From: Shewanella sp. ANA-3
GTDB taxonomy: Bacteria > Pseudomonadota > Gammaproteobacteria > Enterobacterales > Shewanellaceae
Direction of reading: 5' to 3'
Assembly: GCF_000203935.1 (NCBI RefSeq)
Contig: NC_008577.1
Location: 372,001-436,000 of the forward strand
Length of the DNA: 64,000 bases
Shown here: positions 27,308 to 34,430 of the stretch, piece after piece
Position numbering within the stretch: the stretch's first letter is position 1
How the letters are laid out: every line of letters starts with the position of its first letter
Program-made: the position numbers and the translations under genes
Notes under the pieces: model-generated
What the model saw: only the letters and a program-made list of their open reading frames with translations
Told to the model about the DNA's origin: nothing
The model's database searches: none

Positions 27308-27509
27308 CGGCCTTACGGCCGAGGTAAATCAAAGTCGTGGGTCTTCAACCCACACCCGACCAAGGAGGACTGCTCGTCCTATCCTCCTTGGATGCTCCAA
27401 GACGCCCCTAACGGAGTTGAAAGCCCCTTGTGCTCATAGCCAAATTTGCTACCGCTTCCGAAGGATGCGTCCTTGCACCTGCGAAAGCTAGCTCGCCATC
27501 CATGGCGAG
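27308..27509. repeat. Hairpin-rich noncoding element (possible dispersed repeat)
   Basis: Five perfect stem-loops occur in about 200 bases: CGGCC/GGCCG (27308-27321), GTGGGT/ACCCAC (27337-27353), CAAGGAGGA/TCCTCCTTG (27361-27390), AAGGA/TCCTT (27461-27474) and CTCGCCA/TGGCGAG (27492-27509). No credible reading frame covers 27272-27615. The density of stems and absence of coding potential suggest a structured RNA or a small dispersed repeat (REP/MITE-like); its family cannot be named without a genome search. Confidence 0.5.
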
Positions 27510-27615
27510 ACTCACGCAATTTGTCTATTCGCCCTGCGGCAACTCCGAGGGGATGGTGAACTTCTGTGGGTTCGGTGTTGGCTGTTAATATTGATAACAA
27601 GGATCAAGTGCTCGC

Positions 27616-27855
27616 ATGAAATTTTGGGGATATACACAAGAAGAACTAGCCGAAGCGGCCGAACCACAACCTAAGGCACTCATTGAAGTAACTATTTCTG
27701 CCACGCCGAGTGATCTTCGAGAAATTGCAAAGTTTCTCTCCTCAGCGGCAGACACAATTGAAGCCCAAGGAAGGGACTTTGAGCATGAGCACTTTTCAAA
27801 TAATGCTACCGATGCACCACGTTTGATTGTTTTTAACCCTCTTGCATTAGAGTAA
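27616..27855 (+). CDS. Small protein, possibly Imm32-like immunity protein
   Basis: This 79-residue frame reads MKFWGYTQEEL, then LIEVTISATPSDLREIAKFL and the DTIEAQGRDFEHEHFS segment. The pattern (beta strand, then a helix with LREIAKFL, then EHEHFS) resembles Imm32-type immunity proteins as I remember them, which protect against contact-dependent or polymorphic toxins. No toxin gene is adjacent, so it would be an orphan. The ribosome-binding site is weak. A reverse-strand frame covers the same bases (27585-27866) but reads less like a protein. Confidence 0.5.
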   Translation: MKFWGYTQEELAEAAEPQPKALIEVTISATPSDLREIAKFLSSAADTIEAQGRDFEHEHFSNNATDAPRLIVFNPLALE

Positions 27856-28122
27856 ACCTCACACAATGCACTTGAAATATCGGGACCTCCGAAAGTGTTT
27901 GGATTTATCGCAAATGATGTTCTTTATACCTCCAAAATGTTTATCGATTATCGTTGCCCAGAAGGCCATGGTTAGGACCGCCGAAGATACTTACTACCTG
28001 TAACGCTTGATTGAATACTGAATAAGCTAAGCATTTGTCATTGATGACGGCTTAGTATGTTTCTATGGTTGACGAAGTTGGGTGCATGGCTTCACTCTTT
28101 TATGTCGATGTAATGCGTGTTT

Positions 28123-28650
28123 ATGAAGAAATTATTCCTCATTTTTATCTTATCTATTCCTGCCGTGATTATTGGTGCATTTGTCTTCGAGGATATTGGC
28201 GGGCTGCTGTTAATCTCTTGGTTTTCTTTGGTGCTTGGGTTGATCGGGATTGGCGGGATATTAAGATTTAGGCAAGAGCAGCTGTTCACTTATGAGCTGG
28301 TTGAAGGGACGGTCGTTTCGCTGCACGAGATTACTCGATATAGCGACGAGCCTGAGCATTTTAGGGATCAGCAAGTGTTTATTAATCCGGTGATTGAATA
28401 TTTCTGGCGAGGGCAGCGCTATACCTGTGGCGCGCTGATGAATTATAACGAGCATGCCTACAACCGCTTTGGGCCAAAAATAGGTGATAAGGTGAGCTTA
28501 TCTGTGCCTATTCAACAACCAGAAGCTGCTATCGAACACAAGTTCCTCGCAAGATACAGTCATTTGATTATTGGTGTGATGGCGCTTTCAATATCTGTCG
28601 TCTTGGCAGTATTGCTGTTGACGGATATAGTGGCATTTACGTATGGCTGA
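28123..28650 (+). CDS. DUF3592-like membrane protein
   Basis: This 175-residue protein has two N-terminal membrane helices (LFLIFILSIPAVIIGAFVF and LLISWFSLVLGLIGIGGILR), a soluble beta-rich middle (ELVEGTVVSLHEITRY, PVIEYFWRGQRYTCGA, GDKVSLSVPI) and a C-terminal helix (LIIGVMALSISVVLAVLLL). This helix-beta-helix plan with VEGTV...PVIEYFWRGQ is that of DUF3592 proteins, whose function is unknown. ATG 28123 is chosen; GTG 28117 would add two residues. Confidence 0.65.
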   Translation: MKKLFLIFILSIPAVIIGAFVFEDIGGLLLISWFSLVLGLIGIGGILRFRQEQLFTYELVEGTVVSLHEITRYSDEPEHFRDQQVFINPVIEYFWRGQRYTCGALMNYNEHAYNRFGPKIGDKVSLSVPIQQPEAAIEHKFLARYSHLIIGVMALSISVVLAVLLLTDIVAFTYG

Positions 28651-28752
28651 AGTGATTGGTCGCTTAGACGCTTCCTCATAAAAACGGCATCGACATAAGT
28701 TGCAGATGCCGCCTGTCGCACTGAACTAGCCCTTGAGTTGGCTTTATACTTT

Positions 28753-29526
28753 TTAACCGCTGGGCTGCTCTTTACTTCTTGGTCTGAACTTTTCCACTAA
28801 AAATACACTTAAGCTGCTGATGATGGCGGCGAGTACGGTGGAGAAGAGTACATCCTGCGGCCAGTGCATGCCGAGTAACATACGGCTGAGGCCCATCAAT
28901 AATCCCCAACTAAATAACGCGTTGGCAAATAGCGGCAAACCCGCGAGTAGCAAGTAATAGCTGGCGGTGAGCACTAAGGTGACTGCGAAAATCGTGTGAC
29001 CCGATGGGAAGGAATAGCCGATTTCATCTTCCCAATGTTGGTGAATGTTAGGCGCGAGTTTGACCTCGGGCTCCATAGTATGTAGCTCGGTTAGCGCCTC
29101 GGCGATGGCCTGTGAACGCTCAGGTTTGGCTAATTGATAAAAAGTGTGTGGGTTGAGTTGTGCTTCCTCTGGGAGCCGTTGGTCGGACAGATACACTAAG
29201 TTCGGTCTTGGCTCTTTAAAAAAGGCTTTAAAGGTATGACTGGTGCTCAGGCTGATGACTTGGCTGAGGCTAATGGCTAAAAACAGGCTAATAAACAGCG
29301 CTTTTGGCATATAGCGATAGGCGAGTGCCAGTACCACTAACACGGTAGCCACTCCATAGGGCGCCGTGCCTGTGGTGGTCAGCCAGTACAGGGCTTTAGC
29401 TAAGGGCGATTGCAAGTCGATCAGTGGAAATAATTGATTTTGGGTGAGTAACAGTAAGCTTGGAATGGTTGCCAGCAGTAACCAGACAAGGGCTAAACGA
29501 CGTAGAAGATAGGCTGGATGAGTCAA
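28753..29526 (-). CDS. PAP2-family membrane phosphatase (PgpB-like)
   Basis: This inner-membrane phosphatase of about 257 residues has the three PAP2 motifs: KAFFKEPRPN, then PSGHT in YSFPSGHTIFAVTLV, then SRMLLGMHWPQDVLFS. It has about six helices and a PgpB-like length and spacing, so phosphatidylglycerophosphate, undecaprenyl pyrophosphate or similar lipid phosphates are likely substrates. A TTG at 29526 has a strong GGAGG eight bases upstream and is preferred; a GTG at 29550 gives an 8-residue longer protein. It is followed on the plus side by a convergent DUF3592-like gene. Confidence 0.87.
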   Translation of the reverse strand: MTHPAYLLRRLALVWLLLATIPSLLLLTQNQLFPLIDLQSPLAKALYWLTTTGTAPYGVATVLVVLALAYRYMPKALFISLFLAISLSQVISLSTSHTFKAFFKEPRPNLVYLSDQRLPEEAQLNPHTFYQLAKPERSQAIAEALTELHTMEPEVKLAPNIHQHWEDEIGYSFPSGHTIFAVTLVLTASYYLLLAGLPLFANALFSWGLLMGLSRMLLGMHWPQDVLFSTVLAAIISSLSVFLVEKFRPRSKEQPSG

Positions 29527-29582
29527 AATATTCGCCTCCGAGTAAACCACATAGGCTACATGTCACATTTGGGCTTGCCAAT

Positions 29583-29616
29583 AAAAAATCCCGACAGCAA
29601 AAAATGCGCTGTCGGG
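29583..29616 (-). terminator. Rho-independent terminator after creD
   Basis: On the minus strand, CCCGACAGC and GCTGTCGGG form a 9-bp stem followed by a T run (29583-29588 read as A on the plus strand). It lies 27 bases beyond the creD stop. Confidence 0.88.
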
Positions 29617-29642
29617 GGTCTTCAAGGGTGGAACCTTGGGTG

Positions 29643-31001
29643 CTATTGCACTGTGTCCTTGGGTTGATGACGGGTTATGAACATCAGAACCAGTAAAACC
29701 ACTAATAACAATCCGGTGCCCATCAGCAGAGCGTAATCTTCTAGTTGCAGTATCGAGTACAGCACCGCATACAAGCTCACCAGCATAGTGCCGACAATTG
29801 CACCACGCTTAAGGCTAGCGGTGGCGCTGCCGACGTAGGCGGAGACCGACAGCACTGGAATACAGGCGGCGATTAGATACGCTTGCAGGAAGGCAAGGTG
29901 CTCCGAGAGTGACAGTAATAGCAGGTAGAACAGGGCCATGGCGCTGCCAACCAACATGTATTGCACTGTGCTCAGGCTGGTCTTTTGACCCAGCTCGAAG
30001 ATAAATAACATGATAAAAGTCAGTACGATAAATAGCAGACCGTATTTGACTGAGCGCTCAATCTTGCCGTAATGGGTCACAGGCTCAAACAGCATGGCAT
30101 TGGCCACCACTTCGGTAAGCGTTGACTGGTTACTCTTAATAAACTCTTGCGGGTAGTTGCGAGTTAAGTGACTGATATTCCAGCTGGCAGTAAATCCATT
30201 GGTGGTGATTTCACGCTCGGCTGGGAGCAGGCCCTTAAAACTCGGGTGCGGCCAATCGGCATGGATATTCAGCAGGGTTTGTTCGCCTAATGGCAGGGCA
30301 CTAATCGACTGAGAGCCGCGCAGCGTCATCGCAAAGTTCACGCTAAAATCACTCGCTTCACCGACTTGGATCCCTTGGTTAAAGCCTTTCTCTAGGCCAC
30401 CAGTCGTCAAACCTGTGCCCGACATCAGTGAGCCAGAGAGTAAGACTGAATTGCCCGTAACCTCAATTTTTTCTACCTTATCAATTGCTTGATTCGATGA
30501 TACCCCAAAGACTAAACGGGCATTTTGATTATCGAAGGCGATAAGGTTAGGAATATCGTAACGGTTTAAGCGAAAGTCAGCCTGCCCATTAAGTGCTGCG
30601 TTATACACCAGAGATTGATAAATGCCGCGGGTACGGAAATCATGTTTTAGGTCTAAATCGAGGCTGAGTTTTTTCGGCAGGATCACCAGCTCATCTTGAT
30701 AGGTGCGCTTCACTTCGTGGCGGGTTTTGCCGTCGTTACTGACTTCTTCCTGCATCACAAAATAACTGTAGGGGATCACTAACGCTGGGCCTGAGAGGGT
30801 TTGCTGCTCGCCCCATGAGCGACCGATTTCATCGACCACACTGTTGTAAAGCATTTCGCGATCGGACGTCATGTCCATAATGATCCCGAGCGGTAGCAAG
30901 GCCACAATCGACAGTATGCCAATGGTTAAGGCCTTTAATAGAGTAGTGTTTTTTGCCGTTCCCTTTGCAGTGGTTGCTGCCCACGGCTCTTGTGTTGACA
31001 T
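29643..31001 (-). CDS. creD: CreD family inner-membrane protein
   Basis: This 452-residue protein from ATG 31001 has AAGGA six bases upstream. CreD-type features are an N-terminal helix (LLKALTIGILSIVALLPLGIIM), a large periplasmic beta domain (GPALVIPYSYFVMQEE, YQDELVILPKKLSLDLDLKH, RTRGIYQSLVYNA), and five or six C-terminal helices (YGLLFIVLTFIMLFIFELG and following). CreD in E. coli affects envelope integrity and belongs to the CreBC regulon; no creB or creC is nearby. The frame is open upstream to 31127 and encodes one extra helix (MFNIIFWVLTLLSLALFGGA), so a longer form is possible. A terminator follows. Confidence 0.88.
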   Translation of the reverse strand: MSTQEPWAATTAKGTAKNTTLLKALTIGILSIVALLPLGIIMDMTSDREMLYNSVVDEIGRSWGEQQTLSGPALVIPYSYFVMQEEVSNDGKTRHEVKRTYQDELVILPKKLSLDLDLKHDFRTRGIYQSLVYNAALNGQADFRLNRYDIPNLIAFDNQNARLVFGVSSNQAIDKVEKIEVTGNSVLLSGSLMSGTGLTTGGLEKGFNQGIQVGEASDFSVNFAMTLRGSQSISALPLGEQTLLNIHADWPHPSFKGLLPAEREITTNGFTASWNISHLTRNYPQEFIKSNQSTLTEVVANAMLFEPVTHYGKIERSVKYGLLFIVLTFIMLFIFELGQKTSLSTVQYMLVGSAMALFYLLLLSLSEHLAFLQAYLIAACIPVLSVSAYVGSATASLKRGAIVGTMLVSLYAVLYSILQLEDYALLMGTGLLLVVLLVLMFITRHQPKDTVQ

Positions 31002-31280
31002 ATCGGTTCCTTGATCACGATTGAGTTTTTTAAGAAGTGCGCGCGCCACTAAATAAATTGCGCCGCCAAACAGCGCCAAACTCAGTAACGTGAGCACCCA
31101 GAAAATAATGTTAAACATGGATTTCATTCCCTATGAAATACGCGCGAGTCGCCATTGCATACTGTTGGGCTAACTCGATATTACGGCGGGTATTAAAGCA
31201 GATTTGCCCACGGGAGTTGCGGGCAAGTTGCTGATCAATAGTGGCAAAATTATGGCAATCGCCCTGATACGAGCTAAATT

Positions 31281-31808
31281 TTAGGTCGCTGCTCGGGGCT
31301 TTTTGCCAAATTTGGGGTGTTTGGCCTCAAAATCATCTTCCTTGCGGATATGTTTAAGTAGCGTTTCAAGACATTCCTTAAAGATTTCGGTTTCTTCCGA
31401 GTAGACGGCGGCATGGTGTGAGAACCATTGGTGTTTTTCACGCTCACGATTATTGGCGTCAGGCCAAATACGTAGCTCATATTCATCGCCAATCACGACA
31501 ATCGCAAAGTCGACGGCGCCATTGGTAAAAGTAATGCATTGGGGTAGATATACGGGCTGCTCACCTTTGAATAGCTCGTACCAAATGGCTTCGTTACGCC
31601 AAGAGACTATGGGCAAAGGCGCTTTGATGGAGCAGCCAATGGAATGATGCTGGTTAAACAGGACGGCCTGAATATCCTCCATGGCAAAAGGTTGTAAATC
31701 GCCATTCTTTTCAGCGAGTGAGTACAGCATATTCATCAAAAATGGCAGCTTAGTGCCATTGCCAGTTTTGCGGCCGCAGAGTTTGGCTTCGCGGTAATAG
31801 ATATTCAT
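31281..31808 (-). CDS. Hypothetical protein
   Basis: This 175-residue protein appears soluble, with no signal peptide or membrane segment. Visible stretches are MNIYYREAKLCGRKTGNGTK, ITFTNGAVDFAIVVIGDEYE, and a charged C-terminus (HIRKEDDFEAKHPKFGKKPR). I recognise no family. It is divergent from ycaQ (236-bp gap) and upstream of creD on the same strand. Confidence 0.6.
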   Translation of the reverse strand: MNIYYREAKLCGRKTGNGTKLPFLMNMLYSLAEKNGDLQPFAMEDIQAVLFNQHHSIGCSIKAPLPIVSWRNEAIWYELFKGEQPVYLPQCITFTNGAVDFAIVVIGDEYELRIWPDANNREREKHQWFSHHAAVYSEETEIFKECLETLLKHIRKEDDFEAKHPKFGKKPRAAT

Positions 31809-32044
31809 TCATCAATCCTTAATGACGGGCTAACCTTGGATGAGCGCGTTGTTCGTCTCAAGGTAAAGCGATAGCCCTTAGTGAGGAAATGGCTTATGTT
31901 AACTCAAGTTGCCCGTGAGCTGGCGAATTCGCGTTAAGTTTGCGAAATATCCGACAAAAGTGAGACAACCATCCCTTGGATAATAAGCCGATAATGGCAT
32001 CAATTTGAGGTGGTTATTCAAGGTTATTGGCCTTTGGAGAGTGC

Positions 32045-33211
32045 ATGTCGAGCCCTTTTTCACCCCGCGAGTGGTTACAGCTAAATATGCAACAGCAAGG
32101 TTTACTGCAGCCTCAGGCTTCAGTTAGCGAGCTGATTAGCCGCCTTGGTTATGTGCAAATCGACTCCATCAATGTGGTCGAACGAGCACATCACCATGTA
32201 TTGCATAGCCGGATGCCGCAGTATCAACCGCAGATGCTAGATACTGCGCTGGCGCAGGGGGAGATTTTTGAATATTGGTCCCATGCGGCGGCCTATCTGC
32301 CGATTGCCGACTATCGCTTTAGTTTGCAGCGTAAACAGCTGCTACAAAATGGCGGAAAACATTGGTTTGAGCCAGACGATAAGGTGATGCAGGAAGTGCG
32401 TGCCCGCATTCGCGTCGATGGGCCACTTAAAGCCAGTGACTTTGAGCATACTGAAGGTAAAAATGGCGCCTGGTGGGACTGGAAACCCGCCAAAAAGGCG
32501 CTAGAGCAGTTGTTTATGCGCGGCGAGCTAATGGTGGTGAGGCGGGAGAAATTTCAAAAGTGCTATGATTTGACGGAACGTGTGTTGCCTAGTCATATCA
32601 ATACCCAAGCACCGAGCGAGAGCGAATTTGCCCGCCACTTGATTGAGCGTTATCTCGATGCCCATGCCTTTGGCTCAGCGGCACAAATCGCTTATCTGCG
32701 CAAAGGTATAAAAGCGCACGTGTCTGAGCAATTAGCCGCTATGCAGTCTCAAGCTGAGTTGGCCAGCTTTAAGGCCGAAGGGCAATGGTATTTTTATCGT
32801 CCCGAGCTGCAAATAACCGCTGCGCTACCCAACCGAGTCTGGCTACTCAATCCCTTCGATAATCTATTAATTCAGCGGCAACGATTAAAGCAATGGTTTG
32901 ATTTTGATTATCAAATTGAAGTCTATGTTCCCGCCGAAAAACGCCAATATGGCTACTACTCCCTCGCGATTCTGTGGCGTGACCGCTTTGTTGGCCGTGT
33001 TGATGTGAAAGCCGAGCGGCAAAGCGGTTTATTGCTGTTACAGCAGCTGACCTTAGAAGCTGGATTCGATGGCATGGATGATGACTTCTGTGCGGCATTT
33101 GAGGCGGCAGTCACTGAGTATGCGCGCTTTAATGGCTGTAGTCGCTGGAAACTGGTGAAGGCTAACCATAAGGCATTTAAACAAAAATACGCACGGCAGC
33201 AGAAGATCTAA
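32045..33211 (+). CDS. ycaQ: YcaQ-family DNA glycosylase (HTH_42)
   Basis: This 388-residue protein belongs to the winged-helix HTH_42 (former DUF1006) family, whose E. coli member YcaQ removes alkylated bases and unhooks DNA interstrand crosslinks. The Q-x-D catalytic motif is in LGYVQIDSINVVERAHHHVL at about residue 40. FEYWSHAAAYLPI, WWDWKPAKKALEQLFMRGEL and RVWLLNPFDNLLIQRQR are family landmarks. ATG 32045 has GGAG six bases upstream; an upstream TTG (32027) is rejected. It overlaps the convergent membrane-protein gene by four bases. Confidence 0.88.
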   Translation: MSSPFSPREWLQLNMQQQGLLQPQASVSELISRLGYVQIDSINVVERAHHHVLHSRMPQYQPQMLDTALAQGEIFEYWSHAAAYLPIADYRFSLQRKQLLQNGGKHWFEPDDKVMQEVRARIRVDGPLKASDFEHTEGKNGAWWDWKPAKKALEQLFMRGELMVVRREKFQKCYDLTERVLPSHINTQAPSESEFARHLIERYLDAHAFGSAAQIAYLRKGIKAHVSEQLAAMQSQAELASFKAEGQWYFYRPELQITAALPNRVWLLNPFDNLLIQRQRLKQWFDFDYQIEVYVPAEKRQYGYYSLAILWRDRFVGRVDVKAERQSGLLLLQQLTLEAGFDGMDDDFCAAFEAAVTEYARFNGCSRWKLVKANHKAFKQKYARQQKI

Positions 33212-33573
33212 TCGGGATCTTTACCGTTATCTGGGCGTTTGTCTTTAGTTGGTACATCCATCCAGCGAAAGCACAGGTACAGCAATGCCAAAAAGATCAG
33301 TGGCAGGGCGGCATAACCTAAGGATAATGAGCTCTTCTCTCCGCGCGCGAGCCAGTAGCAGGGAATGTACACTAAGGGATAAGCAAGGGTTCCCCAGAGG
33401 AAGCTTTTATTCATCAGTCGATAAAACCAATGCACTTTAATCGTGGTTTGGCTGGCAAGTCCCATCAGGCTGGCGAGGACTACAAAGGGATAACTGAGCA
33501 GTGGCAGGCCGCCAAGGAGCAATAATCCCCAAAGCAGGTAGTCCTGATAGAAAGTGGTGCTTGTAGTATCCAT
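33208..33573 (-). CDS. Hypothetical inner-membrane protein
   Basis: This 121-residue protein has three or four hydrophobic segments (YLLWGLLLLGGLPLLSYPFV, WGTLAYPLVYIPCYWLA, YAALPLIFLALLYLCFRWM) and a charged tail ending KDKRPDNGKDPD. No family was recognised. It converges on ycaQ with a 4-base overlap. Confidence 0.6.
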   Translation of the reverse strand: MDTTSTTFYQDYLLWGLLLLGGLPLLSYPFVVLASLMGLASQTTIKVHWFYRLMNKSFLWGTLAYPLVYIPCYWLARGEKSSLSLGYAALPLIFLALLYLCFRWMDVPTKDKRPDNGKDPD

Positions 33574-33632
33574 TGTCTTCTTCCCTGACGATTCGAATTC
33601 GAGCGCTTAAGTCTTGGCGCCCACAACTATTC

Positions 33633-33965
33633 TCACTCGGTAAGCCCTTGCTGCATCTTAAGCCAAAAGCGCTGCTGACAAAGATTGCTAAAGGATTTTT
33701 GCTGCGGCGAAATCGCCATATCGGCCGTCACGACGCGATAACTCAGCCAATAATCGGCACAAACCGTGTCTGACTCATCTGTCTGGGTATCTTGCTCGCT
33801 TAATAGGCTGACCACAACCCCATTGTCGAAGTGATACAAGGTCAATGATTCGCAAATTTCAGCATTATCGTCCCGATAACTGTGCTGCTCTTGGCTATGG
33901 CTTATCACAGAAACCGGGCTTGGATAGCCTTGAATGGCGCGGATATAGCTGGCGAGTTGTTGCAT
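33633..33965 (-). CDS. Hypothetical protein
   Basis: This 110-residue protein starts MQQLASYIRAIQGYPSPVSV and contains SLTLYHFDNGVVVSLLSEQD and DYWLSYRVVTADMAI. ATG 33965 has AGGGA four bases upstream and lies after the ubiK terminator; a longer frame from 34049 would pass through that terminator and is rejected. It looks cytosolic. Function unknown. Confidence 0.6.
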   Translation of the reverse strand: MQQLASYIRAIQGYPSPVSVISHSQEQHSYRDDNAEICESLTLYHFDNGVVVSLLSEQDTQTDESDTVCADYWLSYRVVTADMAISPQQKSFSNLCQQRFWLKMQQGLTE

Positions 33966-34000
33966 GATTTCCCTAAGTGACTCAATGCTTGAAGTGTTAA

Positions 34001-34038
34001 AAACAAAAAAGCACAGCTGCGCTATCGCTAACTGTGCT
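34001..34038 (-). terminator. Rho-independent terminator after ubiK
   Basis: On the minus strand, AGCACAG and CTGTGCT form a stem followed by TTTTTTG. It begins about 20 bases after the ubiK stop. Confidence 0.8.
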
Positions 34039-34059
34039 CTTTCAAACATGCATTATAAG

Positions 34060-34314
34060 TTAGTCCGCGGCGTTCAGCTTTTTCTCAAGCTCGTTAACTT
34101 GCGCCTGTAGGGCTTCTAACTTTTCGCGGGTTTTCAGTAGTACATGCTGCTGTACTTCAAATTCTTCACGGGAAACTAGATCTAACTTGAGCAATTGATT
34201 TTGCAGCACTTGCTTGCTGCGCTCTTCAAATTCGCCGGCAAATTGCTTCAGGCCGCTGGGCAGGCTATCGCTCAGTTGCTTCGCCATTTCTTCGATTTTC
34301 TTGGGGTTAATCAT
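34060..34314 (-). CDS. ubiK: Ubiquinone biosynthesis accessory factor UbiK
   Basis: This 84-residue BMFP-type protein (formerly YqiC) begins MINPKKIEEMAKQLSDSLPS. Its C-terminal half is a coiled coil (LKTREKLEALQAQVNELEKK). UbiK forms a complex with UbiJ and assists soluble Ubi enzymes in ubiquinone synthesis. Its size is normal for the family. It is monocistronic, with a terminator immediately downstream. Confidence 0.93.
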   Translation of the reverse strand: MINPKKIEEMAKQLSDSLPSGLKQFAGEFEERSKQVLQNQLLKLDLVSREEFEVQQHVLLKTREKLEALQAQVNELEKKLNAAD

Positions 34315-34390
34315 AATCTTGTCCGCCTCTTTACTGAATGGGTGGATTGTAACCTAGTACGTTGGCTTTCAAAAGAAAACCGCCTTGCAA

Positions 34391-34416
34391 AACCTACGTC
34401 TTAAGGGACGTAGGTT
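34391..34416 (-). terminator. Hairpin after the RND pump gene
   Basis: AACCTACGTC / GACGTAGGTT is a perfect 10-bp stem with a 6-base loop, 15 bases beyond the RND permease stop. On the minus strand it is followed by TTGC, so the T tract is short and the terminator may be weak. Confidence 0.65.
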
Positions 34417-34430
34417 TCACTTGGATGCGG

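Noticed and set aside
27585..27866. Minus-strand 93-residue frame over the Imm32-like gene
   Set aside because: Ser/Cys-rich with poor codon pattern; the plus-strand frame reads better.
28065..28271. Plus-strand 68-residue frame before the DUF3592-like gene
   Set aside because: Overlaps the real gene in another frame, has a Trp/Cys-rich shadow composition and no homology.
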